Shown in pieces: positions 43,314 to 52,117 of a stretch of 64,000 bases of DNA (position 1 is the first letter of the stretch; each line of letters starts with the position of its first letter). The notes beneath the pieces were generated by a model. That model saw only the letters and a list, made by a program, of their open reading frames with translations, made no database searches and had not been told where the DNA came from. The stretch spans positions 1-64,000 of the forward strand of contig NZ_SLUL01000011.1 of the NCBI RefSeq assembly GCF_004341205.1, given 5' to 3'. This stretch comes from Thermolongibacillus altinsuensis. GTDB lineage: Bacteria > Bacillota > Bacilli > Bacillales > Anoxybacillaceae. The translations under genes were made by a program, and so were the position numbers.

Positions 43314-43877
43314 ATGAGGATTATTCAAACCGAATTGGATGGAGCAGTTATATTTGAGCCTACTGTATATAAAGATGAGCGCGGTTTTTTTATGGAAAGT
43401 TATAACGAACAAACATTTCGTAAATTAGGTTTCGATATCCGATTTGTGCAAGATAACCATTCTCTTTCCGTAAAAGCGGGAACGATTCGTGGGTTACACT
43501 ATCAATTAAATCCGAAAGCCCAAACAAAACTTGTTCGTGTTACTCGCGGTGTTATTTATGATGTGATCGTTGATATTCGGAAAGGGTCACCGACGTTTGG
43601 AAAATGGCAAGGATTTATTTTGAGTGCGGACAATAAACGACAATTGTTAGTTCCTAAAGGGTTCGCACACGGTTTTTGTACATTGGTAGAGAACACAGAA
43701 GTTCAATATAAAGTTGACGAATATTATTCACCTGAGCATGATCGGGGAATTCTTTGGAATGATCCGGCGTTAGGGATTGATTGGCCAGTAACTGATCCTA
43801 TTCTTTCGGAAAAAGATGCAAATCATCCATTGTTAGCGGATGCAGAAATTAATTTTATGTGGGAGAGAACTCTATGA
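43314..43877 (+). CDS. rfbC: dTDP-4-dehydrorhamnose 3,5-epimerase RfbC
   Basis: A 187-residue cupin-type epimerase: FVQDNHSLSVKAGTIRGLHYQL with the catalytic His, KGFAHGFCTL, YYSPEHDRGILWNDPALGIDWP. It lies 6 bp behind rfbA and overlaps rfbB by 4 bp. Confidence 0.95.
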   Translation: MRIIQTELDGAVIFEPTVYKDERGFFMESYNEQTFRKLGFDIRFVQDNHSLSVKAGTIRGLHYQLNPKAQTKLVRVTRGVIYDVIVDIRKGSPTFGKWQGFILSADNKRQLLVPKGFAHGFCTLVENTEVQYKVDEYYSPEHDRGILWNDPALGIDWPVTDPILSEKDANHPLLADAEINFMWERTL

Positions 43878-44887
43878 ATCTTTTAGTAACCGGTGGAGCA
43901 GGCTTTATCGGTAGTAATTTTGTGCGTTATATGTTGAAAAAATATCCTGAATACAAAATCGTTAATTATGACTTATTAACTTATGCTGGTAATTTGGAAA
44001 ATTTAAAAGATATTCAAGAAAATCCACAGTATGTCTTTGTTAAAGGTGATATTAGAAACTATCAACTTGTTGATTATATTGTAAAGTCTTATCATATTGA
44101 TGTGATTGTTAATTTCGCTGCTGAATCACATGTGGATCGCAGTATTTCTGACCCAAGTATTTTCGTTAAAACGAACGTATTGGGGACTCAGGTATTGTTA
44201 GATGTCGCAAAGGCGAACAATATTCAAAAGTATGTCCAAATTTCTACCGATGAAGTGTACGGAAGTTTAGGAGATACAGGTTATTTTACGGAAGAAACTC
44301 CGCTTGCTCCAAACAGCCCTTACTCAGCAAGCAAGGCTAGTGCGGATTTGCTTGTAAGGGCATATCATAAAACATATGGATTAAATGTGAATATTACACG
44401 TTGCTCGAATAACTATGGACCATACCATTTTCCTGAAAAGCTAATCCCTTTAATCATAACAAACGCATTAGAAGGGAAAGAGCTTCCTATTTATGGTGAT
44501 GGTCAACATATTCGTGATTGGCTTTATGTTAAAGACCACTGCGCCGCTATTGATTTAGTTATTCATAAAGGCAAGCCAGGGGAAGTATATAATATTGGTG
44601 GGCATAATGAGCGGACAAATAACGAAATAGTCCATTTAATTGTTGAAAAACTTGGGGTTTCAAAGTCGTTAATTAAATATGTAAGCGATCGCCCAGGGCA
44701 TGACCGTCGCTATGCAATCGATCCTACAAAAATTATGACAGAACTCGGATGGAAACCACAATATACGTTTGACAAGGGAATTGAGGAAACGATTCAATGG
44801 TATATCAATAATAAAGATTGGTGGAAACGTATTAAGTCCGGAGAGTACATGGCTTATTATCAAAAGCAATATGGTGAAAGAGAATGA
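43874..44887 (+). CDS. rfbB: dTDP-glucose 4,6-dehydratase RfbB
   Basis: A 337-residue SDR: MNLLVTGGAGFIGSNFVRYML, NFAAESHVDRSI, STDEVYGSLGDTG and catalytic YSASKASADLLV. ATG 43874 overlaps the rfbC stop (ATGA); the frame open from 43859 is not needed. It makes dTDP-4-keto-6-deoxyglucose. Confidence 0.95.
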   Translation: MNLLVTGGAGFIGSNFVRYMLKKYPEYKIVNYDLLTYAGNLENLKDIQENPQYVFVKGDIRNYQLVDYIVKSYHIDVIVNFAAESHVDRSISDPSIFVKTNVLGTQVLLDVAKANNIQKYVQISTDEVYGSLGDTGYFTEETPLAPNSPYSASKASADLLVRAYHKTYGLNVNITRCSNNYGPYHFPEKLIPLIITNALEGKELPIYGDGQHIRDWLYVKDHCAAIDLVIHKGKPGEVYNIGGHNERTNNEIVHLIVEKLGVSKSLIKYVSDRPGHDRRYAIDPTKIMTELGWKPQYTFDKGIEETIQWYINNKDWWKRIKSGEYMAYYQKQYGERE

Positions 44888-45744
44888 GTAAACAAAAAAT
44901 ATTAGTTACTGGTGCGAAAGGGCAATTAGGCACAGAAATGGTCAAATTGTTAAAAGACATGGAATATGAAGTATATGGATATGGACGAGCAGAACTCGAT
45001 ATAACGGATTTTCAGCAAGTGAAAAGTGTTATTGACCATATCCATCCTAATGTTGTTATTCACGCTGCTGCCTATACAAAGGTAGATGCAGCAGAGTCCA
45101 AACCAGATCAAGCATTTTTAGTGAATGCATACGGAACAAGAAACATAGTCGTAGCGTCAGAACATATAGGTGCTAAGTTGGTTTATATAAGTACCGATTA
45201 TGTGTTTGACGGCACCGCAAACGTACCTTATAACGAGTTTGCTGTTACGAATCCGATAAGCGTATATGGAAGAAGTAAACTAGCTGGTGAACATTTTGTA
45301 AGAGACTTTCACTCTAAATTTTTTATTATTCGAACATCGTGGGTTTACGGGAAACATGGAAATAATTTTGTGAAAACAATGTTAAAACTTGCACAAGAAC
45401 AAAAAGAATTGTTTGTCGTTGATGATCAAATTGGATGTCCAACTTATGCAGTTGATTTAGCTAGCTGCATTTTTCAACTTATTCAGACTGAAAAATATGG
45501 AGTCTACCATATTTCTAATTCAGGCCATTGCTCTTGGTATGAATTTGCAAAAACCATTTTCGAAGAGGCTAATGTTAATATAGTAGTTAATCCATGTAAA
45601 ACAAAAGATTATCCAAGACCTGCTCAACGCCCTCTATATTCTGTATTGGATCATATGGCTCTACGATTAAATGGATTTAAAGAATTAAGGCATTGGCGAG
45701 AGGCGTTAAAGGAATTTATTAAAGTTTATGGGGTGAAATCTTGA
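44884..45744 (+). CDS. rfbD: dTDP-4-dehydrorhamnose reductase RfbD
   Basis: A 286-residue SDR that completes dTDP-L-rhamnose: KILVTGAKGQLGTEMVKLL, VVIHAAAYTKVDAAE, YISTDYVFDGTANVPY, YGRSKLAGE. It overlaps rfbB and the following glycosyltransferase by 4 bp each. Confidence 0.95.
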   Translation: MSKQKILVTGAKGQLGTEMVKLLKDMEYEVYGYGRAELDITDFQQVKSVIDHIHPNVVIHAAAYTKVDAAESKPDQAFLVNAYGTRNIVVASEHIGAKLVYISTDYVFDGTANVPYNEFAVTNPISVYGRSKLAGEHFVRDFHSKFFIIRTSWVYGKHGNNFVKTMLKLAQEQKELFVVDDQIGCPTYAVDLASCIFQLIQTEKYGVYHISNSGHCSWYEFAKTIFEEANVNIVVNPCKTKDYPRPAQRPLYSVLDHMALRLNGFKELRHWREALKEFIKVYGVKS

Positions 45745-46808
45745 CGACATTAGCATTAGTCATGATTGTAAAAAACGAAGAGAGACATCTTAGCCGTTGT
45801 CTGCAAAGTGTCAAAGATATTGTTGATGAGATGATTATTGTCGATACAGGATCTACAGATCGTACAAAGGAAATAGCTTATTCATTTGGTGCCAAAGTAT
45901 TTGATTTTGTGTGGGTGAATGATTTTTCTGCCGCTCGGAATTACGCACTTGAAAAATCCTCAAGTGATTGGAACTTAGTATTGGATGCAGATGAATATAT
46001 TATTAATAACTGCGGAAGCATTATACGTAACTTTATAGAAAAAAATGACAAAGTAATTGGTCGGATTAAAAGGATTGATGAGTTTATTCAAGATGGCGAG
46101 AAGAGGTATGCACAGTCTTATTTATCTCGATTACTGCCTAAAGGGGTAAAATATGTCGGAAGAATTCATGAGCAGGTAGAATCTAAATTACCAAGAGAAA
46201 ACTTAGATATAGAAGTATATCATGATGGATATGTTTATACAGATAAAACGGATCGAAACCTCAAGTTGTTGTTGCTAGAGTTGGAAAGAGATCCTCTTAA
46301 CGATTATGTTTTGTATCAAGTAGGAAAACAATACAAGTTGCAGCAACAACTGCAACAAGCAGAATTATATTTTGAAAAAAGTTATCATCTTGCCCCATTG
46401 GGATCATGGTACCGCCATAGTCTAATCATTGATTATTTATATACGATTATAGGAAATAAATCGTTCGAAAAAGGTTTAAAATTAATTGAAACCGAGCGGG
46501 ACCGATTTGCCGATTCTCCAGATTTCCATTTCGCATGCGGTTTATTTTATATGGACTTAATTTTTAGCAATGTCAATAAATATATTCATTTATTTCCGCT
46601 CATTGAACAATCTTTTCTTCGATGTTTAGAAATAGGAGATACGGATAAGTATGACAGTGTGAAAGGAACGGGAAGTTTTCTTGCTTCTTATAATTTAGGA
46701 GTATTCCATGAGATTCTTGGCAATACAGATAAAGCTATTTCATTCTATCAACAAGCAGCAAATGAACAATATGAAAGAGCTATAAAACGCTTAGAACTTT
46801 TAAGGTAG
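45741..46808 (+). CDS. Family 2 glycosyltransferase with TPR-like C-terminus
   Basis: A 355-residue protein; the N-terminal GT2 domain (LALVMIVKNEERHLSRCLQSV, IVDTGSTDRTKEIA, LVLDADEYI) closely resembles that of the protein at 29666. TPR-like helices follow (YVLYQVGKQYKLQQQLQQAELYFEKSYHLAP). It starts at TTG 45741, overlapping the rfbD stop. Likely the rhamnosyl or deoxysugar transferase that uses the products of this operon. Confidence 0.87.
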   Translation: MTTLALVMIVKNEERHLSRCLQSVKDIVDEMIIVDTGSTDRTKEIAYSFGAKVFDFVWVNDFSAARNYALEKSSSDWNLVLDADEYIINNCGSIIRNFIEKNDKVIGRIKRIDEFIQDGEKRYAQSYLSRLLPKGVKYVGRIHEQVESKLPRENLDIEVYHDGYVYTDKTDRNLKLLLLELERDPLNDYVLYQVGKQYKLQQQLQQAELYFEKSYHLAPLGSWYRHSLIIDYLYTIIGNKSFEKGLKLIETERDRFADSPDFHFACGLFYMDLIFSNVNKYIHLFPLIEQSFLRCLEIGDTDKYDSVKGTGSFLASYNLGVFHEILGNTDKAISFYQQAANEQYERAIKRLELLR

Positions 46809-46914
46809 TTCTTATTGAGTGGGTATCCTAATTAGTATGTTACAAGCATCCTCGAATTACTTTTGCTGATGTCATTGAAGTGAATAGGTATCTGTTTAGA
46901 AAATAATAAATCAA

Positions 46915-46948
46915 AGAGTCTACTAAATTAGTAGGCTCTATTTTTTTA
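46915..46948 (+). terminator. Terminator of the rhamnose/glycan operon
   Basis: AGAGTCTACT pairs with AGTAGGCTCT (one G-T pair) and is followed by ATTTTTTT. Confidence 0.85.
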
Positions 46949-46957
46949 GGGTTTAAC

Positions 46958-46986
46958 AGAACATATATTCGTATTTGTGTTATAAT
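46958..46986 (+). promoter_or_regulatory. LexA-like box and extended -10 promoter before the repeat-nuclease gene
   Basis: AGAACATATATTCG (46958-46971) differs at two positions from the Bacillus LexA/DinR box CGAACnnnnGTTCG. It lies where a -35 would be for TGTTATAAT (TATAAT 46981-46986). SOS control is only a suggestion from this match. Confidence 0.4.
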
Positions 46987-47003
46987 GAATTAGAGGTGAT
47001 CAT

Positions 47004-48611
47004 ATGGATTATCTAAATTATTATCGAAGCATTTGTCATTCCGAGTTATCTGAATTGCCGATTGTGAACTTCTATAAGGAAATCATCAGCGGAAAAAGAA
47101 AGGTTCTTCCTCCAGGAACGTGGGAAAAAGGCGAAAACGTAATCATTATTGTTCGTTATGCATTAGAAGTACATCTTGGCTTGAAGAAGGAGCAAATACC
47201 CAAGATCAACAGAGCTGTCATAAAAGAACAGAAGCTTTGGGGAGCTTTAAACCGTTTCAAGTCTATTCCTAAATTAATTCAATTTGTATATCCCGGCCGA
47301 TATAATGAGTTCGATTTCAGTCGAGTGCCGATTAATTACTGGAACAACACTCAAAATATACGAGATCGATTAGAATGGCATTTGCAAAAAGAGGGGATAA
47401 GGATAGAGGAGATACCGCAAAAGGTTAATTATGATTTGTTAATTAAATGGAGATTTTCTAACCCGCTAAAGCGATATGGTGATTCTCCGTTTCGCTTGAT
47501 CGATACTTTATATCCTGGTGTATTTAAAGAAACAGATTTTAAAAAAATTCCCTACCACTATGCAAACAATAGCAATTTTTTGAGAGAACAATTCCTTGAG
47601 ATGTTAGAGAGAGAAAATATCTCCTTAGAAGATGCCCCTAAGAAAGTAACGCAACAGATGTTGATCAAATACCGTTTTAGCGCTGCACTAAAAACTCACC
47701 AAAATTCCCCATCGAAATTGATATTATCTCTTTTTCCAGGTTCATTCTCTGCTGATAGCTTTCATATGAGACCAAATGGATATTGGAAGGATATTTCTAA
47801 TGTGAAACGTTCCATCATGGACTTGATTGAAAAGGAAGGGATAGCGGAGGAGGATGTCCCAAAGGTTATTACGAAAAAAAGATTAATGCAAGAGGGATTA
47901 GGGGGACTGTTAAATGAATATAACGGTTCGCCAATCGAAATTGTGAACGCTGTTTTTCCAGGTAAATATGACATTACAGAGTTCCAGCGGGTACCAAATC
48001 AATATTGGCACTCTCAAAAGAACAGAGTGCAAGCATTAAGAACTTTTTGTGAAAAGAGAAAGATTGGCAGAGAATCGCTTCCACTTTTAAATCGAGCCTA
48101 TTTTCGAAAACATTTCCCGAGATTTATCAGTATGGTTGATCGGCATTATGATAGTAAATTTTATCGTTGGATTATGGAATCATTCCCCGAACATACATTT
48201 CAGCCTGAGGAATTTAATTTGCTAGTTGGGATTGACGGACAATTGTGCGATTCAAAAGAAGAATTGGCGATCCATAATTTTTTAGTTCAGACCATCGTTT
48301 CAGCGAAAGTAGAGAGAGAAAGCCAGCGCTTTATGAACAATCGGTATGAAGAAGTGTATATTCCTGATTGGGTTATCTATCAAAATCATCGGAAATTCAT
48401 AATCGAGTATTTTGGTTTGTATGGTTCGAATCGTTATAAAACTTATACAGAAAAAGCGGATAGAAAAATGGAATTTTTTCAGTCGTTGAAAGACTACGAA
48501 TTTATTGCTATTATGCCTGATGATTTTCGGGAAAAAGGATTTCGCAGAATTGTGTCCCTTTTGATTAGTAAGGGGGTGCAGCTTAATGTTCATAGCTCTT
48601 ATTGTTACTGA
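47004..48611 (+). CDS. Unknown repeat protein with PD-(D/E)xK-like nuclease C-terminus
   Basis: A 535-residue protein of no family I can name. Residues about 66-412 consist of four and a half repeats of almost exactly 74 residues. The (F/Y)PG motifs fall at 96, 170, 244 and 318, with FPE at 394, and each repeat has the pattern L-x3-SP-x2-L-I-x3-FPG-x-(F/Y)-x3-(D/E)F-x3-P-x2-YW. The last about 120 residues look like an endonuclease: E419/E420 (DSKEE), D455 (YIPDWVIY), E468 (KFIIEYFG) and Lys in YTEKADRK. The design suggests a modular DNA-binding array with a nuclease, such as a free-standing homing endonuclease. Its own promoter and terminator-bounded position between the glycan island and flaG suggest insertion. 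Confidence 0.7.
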   Translation: MDYLNYYRSICHSELSELPIVNFYKEIISGKRKVLPPGTWEKGENVIIIVRYALEVHLGLKKEQIPKINRAVIKEQKLWGALNRFKSIPKLIQFVYPGRYNEFDFSRVPINYWNNTQNIRDRLEWHLQKEGIRIEEIPQKVNYDLLIKWRFSNPLKRYGDSPFRLIDTLYPGVFKETDFKKIPYHYANNSNFLREQFLEMLERENISLEDAPKKVTQQMLIKYRFSAALKTHQNSPSKLILSLFPGSFSADSFHMRPNGYWKDISNVKRSIMDLIEKEGIAEEDVPKVITKKRLMQEGLGGLLNEYNGSPIEIVNAVFPGKYDITEFQRVPNQYWHSQKNRVQALRTFCEKRKIGRESLPLLNRAYFRKHFPRFISMVDRHYDSKFYRWIMESFPEHTFQPEEFNLLVGIDGQLCDSKEELAIHNFLVQTIVSAKVERESQRFMNNRYEEVYIPDWVIYQNHRKFIIEYFGLYGSNRYKTYTEKADRKMEFFQSLKDYEFIAIMPDDFREKGFRRIVSLLISKGVQLNVHSSYCY

Positions 48612-48612
48612 A

Positions 48613-48621
48613 TTTGTCGAA
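48613..48621 (+). promoter_or_regulatory. Isolated Spo0A-box match before flaG
   Basis: TTTGTCGAA is a perfect 0A-box sequence just after the nuclease-like gene. A partial SigD -10 (CCGATATA, 48721-48728) without a TAAA -35 lies nearer to flaG. A single 9-mer may be chance. Confidence 0.25.
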
Positions 48622-48764
48622 AGGCTACGAGGATAGCAAGGAGGATATTCAAATTTTGAAATTATCTTCCTGATTTTTGTTATTTCCTTTCCCTCCCCCT
48701 TCACAACTCCCCATCTCCATCCGATATAAAACATAGAAAGTGTTCATGCAAAGGAGCGAGCACA

Positions 48765-49130
48765 ATGACGGTGGAGCGGGTTTCTTCCCATTCTCTTTCT
48801 TATTTGTATGAGAATGTTCGCAAGGAAAAAGTCAGCAGCATGATACAATCGCCAACACAGAATCAGAATGATACGGGCACCTTCGAAACTCCGCAGCAAG
48901 ACATCCCAAAAGAAAAACTAGAAGAAGTTGTCAAAGGATTAAACGAATTCCTGCAGCCAAGCCATACGTCCATCAAATTTGAGCTGCATGATGAATTGAA
49001 GGAGTATTACGTGCAAATTATCAATGAACGGACGAATGAGGTCATTCGCGAAATCCCGCCGAAAAAGTTGTTGGATATATATGCGGCGATGATGGAATTT
49101 GTCGGTTTAATTGTCGATAAAAAAATTTAA
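48765..49130 (+). CDS. flaG: FlaG family flagellar protein
   Basis: A 121-residue protein with a variable N-terminus and the conserved FlaG C-terminal part (LNEFLQPSHTSIKFELHDELKEYYVQIINERTNEVIREIPPKKLLDIYAAM). It is usually found before fliD and is linked to filament length in some species. It follows AAAGGAGCGAGC and precedes fliD by 15 bp. Confidence 0.92.
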   Translation: MTVERVSSHSLSYLYENVRKEKVSSMIQSPTQNQNDTGTFETPQQDIPKEKLEEVVKGLNEFLQPSHTSIKFELHDELKEYYVQIINERTNEVIREIPPKKLLDIYAAMMEFVGLIVDKKI

Positions 49131-49145
49131 CGGTGGTGAGTGGAA

Positions 49146-50696
49146 ATGGCAAGTACAATGCGTATTGGCGGTCTTGCGAGCGGAATGGACATTGATCAGA
49201 TCGTCAAGGACTTAATGAAAGTGGAGCGAATGCCGCTTGATAAGCTGTATCAAAAAAAGCAACTTCTCGAATGGCAGCGCGATGATTATCGTTCGATGAA
49301 TACTTTATTGCAAGATCTTGATAACTATATTTTTAACAATCTAACATTGCAAAGCAGCATGTTAAAAAAGAAAGTCACAAGTTCAGATGAAAGTGTCGTC
49401 ACTGCAACAGCGAATTCTTCTGCTGCGAATATAAGCACAACTATAAACGTAACGCAAATTGCGACATCAGCGACTTGGATTTCTTTGGATCGTGTAGATA
49501 GTATAACCGTTGATACGGATACAACGTTGACTATCTCTGTTACTAACGGCGATGGGAATCCCCTTGCCACCAATCCGGTGACGATTACGGTAAAAGCCGG
49601 TGCTACACTAGATTCTGTCATTTCGCAGTTAAATAACGATCCTAACTTAGGAGTTACAGTGTTCCGAGATACGCAGACAGGTAAAATTGTTATCACAAAG
49701 AAAGATACTGGGTCAAAAGCAAGTTTAGTTATTGGTGACAATATTACGGCTGAATTTTTCAAAAAGCTTGGTTTTATCAACGCTGCTAATGGACGTAAGC
49801 TTGAGGATACCGATGGTGACGGGGATGTTGATGCACAAGATAGCTTCATTGCGGGAACCGATGCGCAATTTACGATTAACGGTTTTACAACAAGTCGTTC
49901 CACGAATACGTTTACGATCAACGGTGTTACGTATACGCTGAAAAAAGAGGGTACAGCGACTATTACGACGTCCAGTGACACCGATGCGATGTTTAACGTG
50001 ATTAAAGGGTTTGTCGACAAATACAACGAAGTCATCGACAAAATTAACGCCAAGCTGAAAGAAGAGCGCTATCGCGATTATCCGCCGCTTACCGATGAAC
50101 AAAAGCAAGCGATGACGGACAAGCAGATTGAGCTTTGGGAAGAAAAGGCGAAAAGCGGTCTTCTCCGCGGTGATTCGATTTTATCGAGCGGTTTAAACAA
50201 AATGCGAATGGACCTTTACACGAAAGTAGAAGGTTCTAATATTACGAGTGGATTTTCTCAGCTGACGGAAATCGGTATTACTACCTCGCCTAACTATTTA
50301 GATGGCGGTAAATTAATTATTGATGAGACAAAGTTGCGCGAGAAAATTCAAGAAAATCCGGATGCGATTTACCGCCTATTTAATAACTACAACACCAATG
50401 ATAAAACCAAAACCAGTTACTCCGAAAAAGGGATCACCCTCCGTTTACGTGATACAATTAAAGACACCATTAGCAAAGTCGAACAAAAAGCTGGTAAGAC
50501 GATTTGGACGAATCAGCAGTTCGCCATTGGCCGCGATTTAAATAATATTAACGACCAAATTAAACGTTTTGAAGACCGTCTCAAACAAATCGAGGATCGC
50601 TATTGGCGTCAATTTACCGCAATGGAGAAAGCGATCCAACGCTCGAACGAGCAAAGTATGTATTTAATGAACGCCTTTTTCGGTGGAGCGCAATAA
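49146..50696 (+). CDS. fliD: Filament cap protein FliD
   Basis: A 516-residue cap protein that folds flagellin monomers into the filament tip. The N-terminus MASTMRIGGLASGMDIDQIVKDLMKVERMPLDKL and C-terminal coiled coil (LNNINDQIKRFEDRLKQIEDRYWRQFTAMEKAIQ) are typical. The variable middle contains DTDGDGDVDAQDSF, an EF-hand-like loop. The start is ATG 49146; GTG 49140 overlaps the ribosome site. Confidence 0.95.
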   Translation: MASTMRIGGLASGMDIDQIVKDLMKVERMPLDKLYQKKQLLEWQRDDYRSMNTLLQDLDNYIFNNLTLQSSMLKKKVTSSDESVVTATANSSAANISTTINVTQIATSATWISLDRVDSITVDTDTTLTISVTNGDGNPLATNPVTITVKAGATLDSVISQLNNDPNLGVTVFRDTQTGKIVITKKDTGSKASLVIGDNITAEFFKKLGFINAANGRKLEDTDGDGDVDAQDSFIAGTDAQFTINGFTTSRSTNTFTINGVTYTLKKEGTATITTSSDTDAMFNVIKGFVDKYNEVIDKINAKLKEERYRDYPPLTDEQKQAMTDKQIELWEEKAKSGLLRGDSILSSGLNKMRMDLYTKVEGSNITSGFSQLTEIGITTSPNYLDGGKLIIDETKLREKIQENPDAIYRLFNNYNTNDKTKTSYSEKGITLRLRDTIKDTISKVEQKAGKTIWTNQQFAIGRDLNNINDQIKRFEDRLKQIEDRYWRQFTAMEKAIQRSNEQSMYLMNAFFGGAQ

Positions 50697-50723
50697 AGTG
50701 AAGCAGGTAAAGGAGTGAGATAA

Positions 50724-51125
50724 ATGGCAACGAACAATCCGTATCAAAACTATCAGGTGAACGCGGTGCAAACAGCGTCTCCGGGTGAATTGACGCTGAT
50801 GCTTTATAACGGCTGCTTGAAGTTTATTCTGCAAGCGAAAAAGGCGATTGAGGAGAATGATGTTGAAGCTCGCAACACGAATTTATTGAAGGCGCAAAAG
50901 ATTATTCAAGAGCTGATGGTGACGCTCAATATGGAATATGAAGTGGCGAAGTCGATGATGACGATGTATGATTACATTTACCGCCGGCTTGTCGAAGCGA
51001 ACGTTAAAAATGATGCGGCGATTTTGGACGAAGTCGAAGGATATGTGACTGAGTTTCGCGATACGTGGAAGCAAGTGATTCAAATCAATCGTCAACGTCA
51101 ATATGCGCAAGGTGGACAAGCGTGA
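50724..51125 (+). CDS. fliS: Flagellin export chaperone FliS
   Basis: A 133-residue helical chaperone (NPYQNYQVNAVQTASPGELTLMLYNGCLKFI; MEYEVAKSMMTMYDYIYRRL) that binds the flagellin C-terminus. It follows AAAGGAGTGAG and shares one base with the fliT start. Confidence 0.95.
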   Translation: MATNNPYQNYQVNAVQTASPGELTLMLYNGCLKFILQAKKAIEENDVEARNTNLLKAQKIIQELMVTLNMEYEVAKSMMTMYDYIYRRLVEANVKNDAAILDEVEGYVTEFRDTWKQVIQINRQRQYAQGGQA

Positions 51126-51475
51126 TGAGCGTTGTTTTTACGCTGTTGGAAGCGACGAGGCAGCTTGCGAATGTGTTGCGAGAGCCTGTATCGAAGGAGA
51201 AGCGCGATGAGGTGATCGCTCGGATTGAGCAGTTGCTTGAGGAGAGGGAGCGGTTGCTTGCGGAGCTCCCTTCTTCTTTTACTGCGGAAGAGCGGAAGAT
51301 GGGGCAAGAAATAGTGACATTGAATGCCGAGATTGATGAAAAGTTACAGCAATTGAAGCAACAAATTCAGTTCGACTTGAAGCAAACGAAAAAAACGAAA
51401 ACGGTTGTTAAACATTACAATCATCCGTATGAACCACTGTCTATTGATGGCATGTTTTATGATAAGAAAAGGTAG
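51125..51475 (+). CDS. fliT: Flagellar protein FliT
   Basis: A 116-residue helical, charged protein at the normal fliT position. It ends in DGMFYDKKR, as Bacillus FliT does, and is the chaperone for FliD. The start is ATG 51125, overlapping the fliS stop (TGATG). The longer frame back to 51065 only covers fliS in another frame. Confidence 0.85.
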   Translation: MSVVFTLLEATRQLANVLREPVSKEKRDEVIARIEQLLEERERLLAELPSSFTAEERKMGQEIVTLNAEIDEKLQQLKQQIQFDLKQTKKTKTVVKHYNHPYEPLSIDGMFYDKKR

Positions 51476-51477
51476 GT

Positions 51478-51873
51478 ATGAAAATGGTGAAATTATCGCA
51501 TGAACAATTAGCAGTTATCCAGCAGTATGTGGCGCTTTTAGAGACGATTGAAGAAGGATTTGCGTATGTATGTGAAAGTTTTACAAACTATGAGCGAACG
51601 CAAGGAGATGTTGTGCTTGCGGATATTTTTATGGCGTTCGGACAAATTGATGAGACGAATCGGAGTTCGCTCGCACGCTTTTTTGCGGATGATCGTGCGG
51701 TGTTAGAGGAAATTGCTCGTTTTTCTGCGGTAGCCGATGAGGCGTGGAAGTTGGATGGGAAGCTAGATGACCCGAATGCGAAGCAGGAAATCGTGGAAAA
51801 GCATTTAGCTCCTGCGTTTGAAGCGTGGAAAACGGGAATGATGGCGCTGTTGCGCCCATATGTTGAGCATTAA
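51478..51873 (+). CDS. Unknown protein behind fliT
   Basis: A 131-residue, probably all-helical acidic protein starting 2 bp after fliT and ending at a terminator, so it is the last gene of the fliD operon. I do not recognise the family. Features are an Ala/Glu-rich helix set and no signal peptide or membrane segment. A flagellar or export-related role is suggested only by position. Confidence 0.65.
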   Translation: MKMVKLSHEQLAVIQQYVALLETIEEGFAYVCESFTNYERTQGDVVLADIFMAFGQIDETNRSSLARFFADDRAVLEEIARFSAVADEAWKLDGKLDDPNAKQEIVEKHLAPAFEAWKTGMMALLRPYVEH

Positions 51874-51904
51874 AACCCCCTCGCTTTGGCGAGGGGGTTT
51901 TAAA
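51872..51904. terminator. Terminator of the fliD operon
   Basis: AAAACCCCCTCGC pairs with GCGAGGGGGTTTT across a 4-5 nt loop. The flanking A- and T-runs make it usable in both directions. Confidence 0.9.
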
Positions 51905-52010
51905 ATGCTTCTACAATGGTCACGTTCACTTCTTTGCGCAGGTCGATTTCAAACGGTGATTTAATCGTTTCGCCGTACGGATTTTTTAAAATGCGGACGA
52001 AGGTTTTCAA
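51900..52010 (-). pseudogene. Possible gene remnant or small ORF on the minus strand
   Basis: The minus strand reads 36 codons from a TTG at 52010 to TAA at 51900 (LKTFVRILKNPYGETIKSP, then FEIDLRKEVNVTIVEAF). The codon pattern and composition look coding, but there is no ATG and no ribosome site, and a stop lies in frame shortly upstream. It could be the tail of a decayed gene. Confidence 0.3.
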
Positions 52011-52047
52011 ACGTATTTGTTCAATGTTTTGTCACAAAAAGTTTGCC

Positions 52048-52073
52048 GTTTTAGAAGGAGTTTTGTAGGGAAT
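52048..52073 (+). promoter_or_regulatory. SigB-type promoter for hpf
   Basis: GTTTTA (52048-52053), 14 bp, GGGAAT (52068-52073): each element one base from the SigB consensus GTTTAA/GGGTAT. It agrees with the known general-stress control of yvyD in B. subtilis. Confidence 0.65.
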
Positions 52074-52117
52074 TGTAGAAATATATAAACAACCTTTTAC
52101 AAAAGGAGGCGCAGCGT

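Noticed and set aside
49325-50053. 242-residue minus-strand ORF inside fliD
   Set aside because: It is a shadow frame of fliD without a ribosome site.
51065-51125. Extended N-terminus of fliT
   Set aside because: That part overlaps fliS out of frame; the start at ATG 51125 overlaps the fliS stop as is usual.
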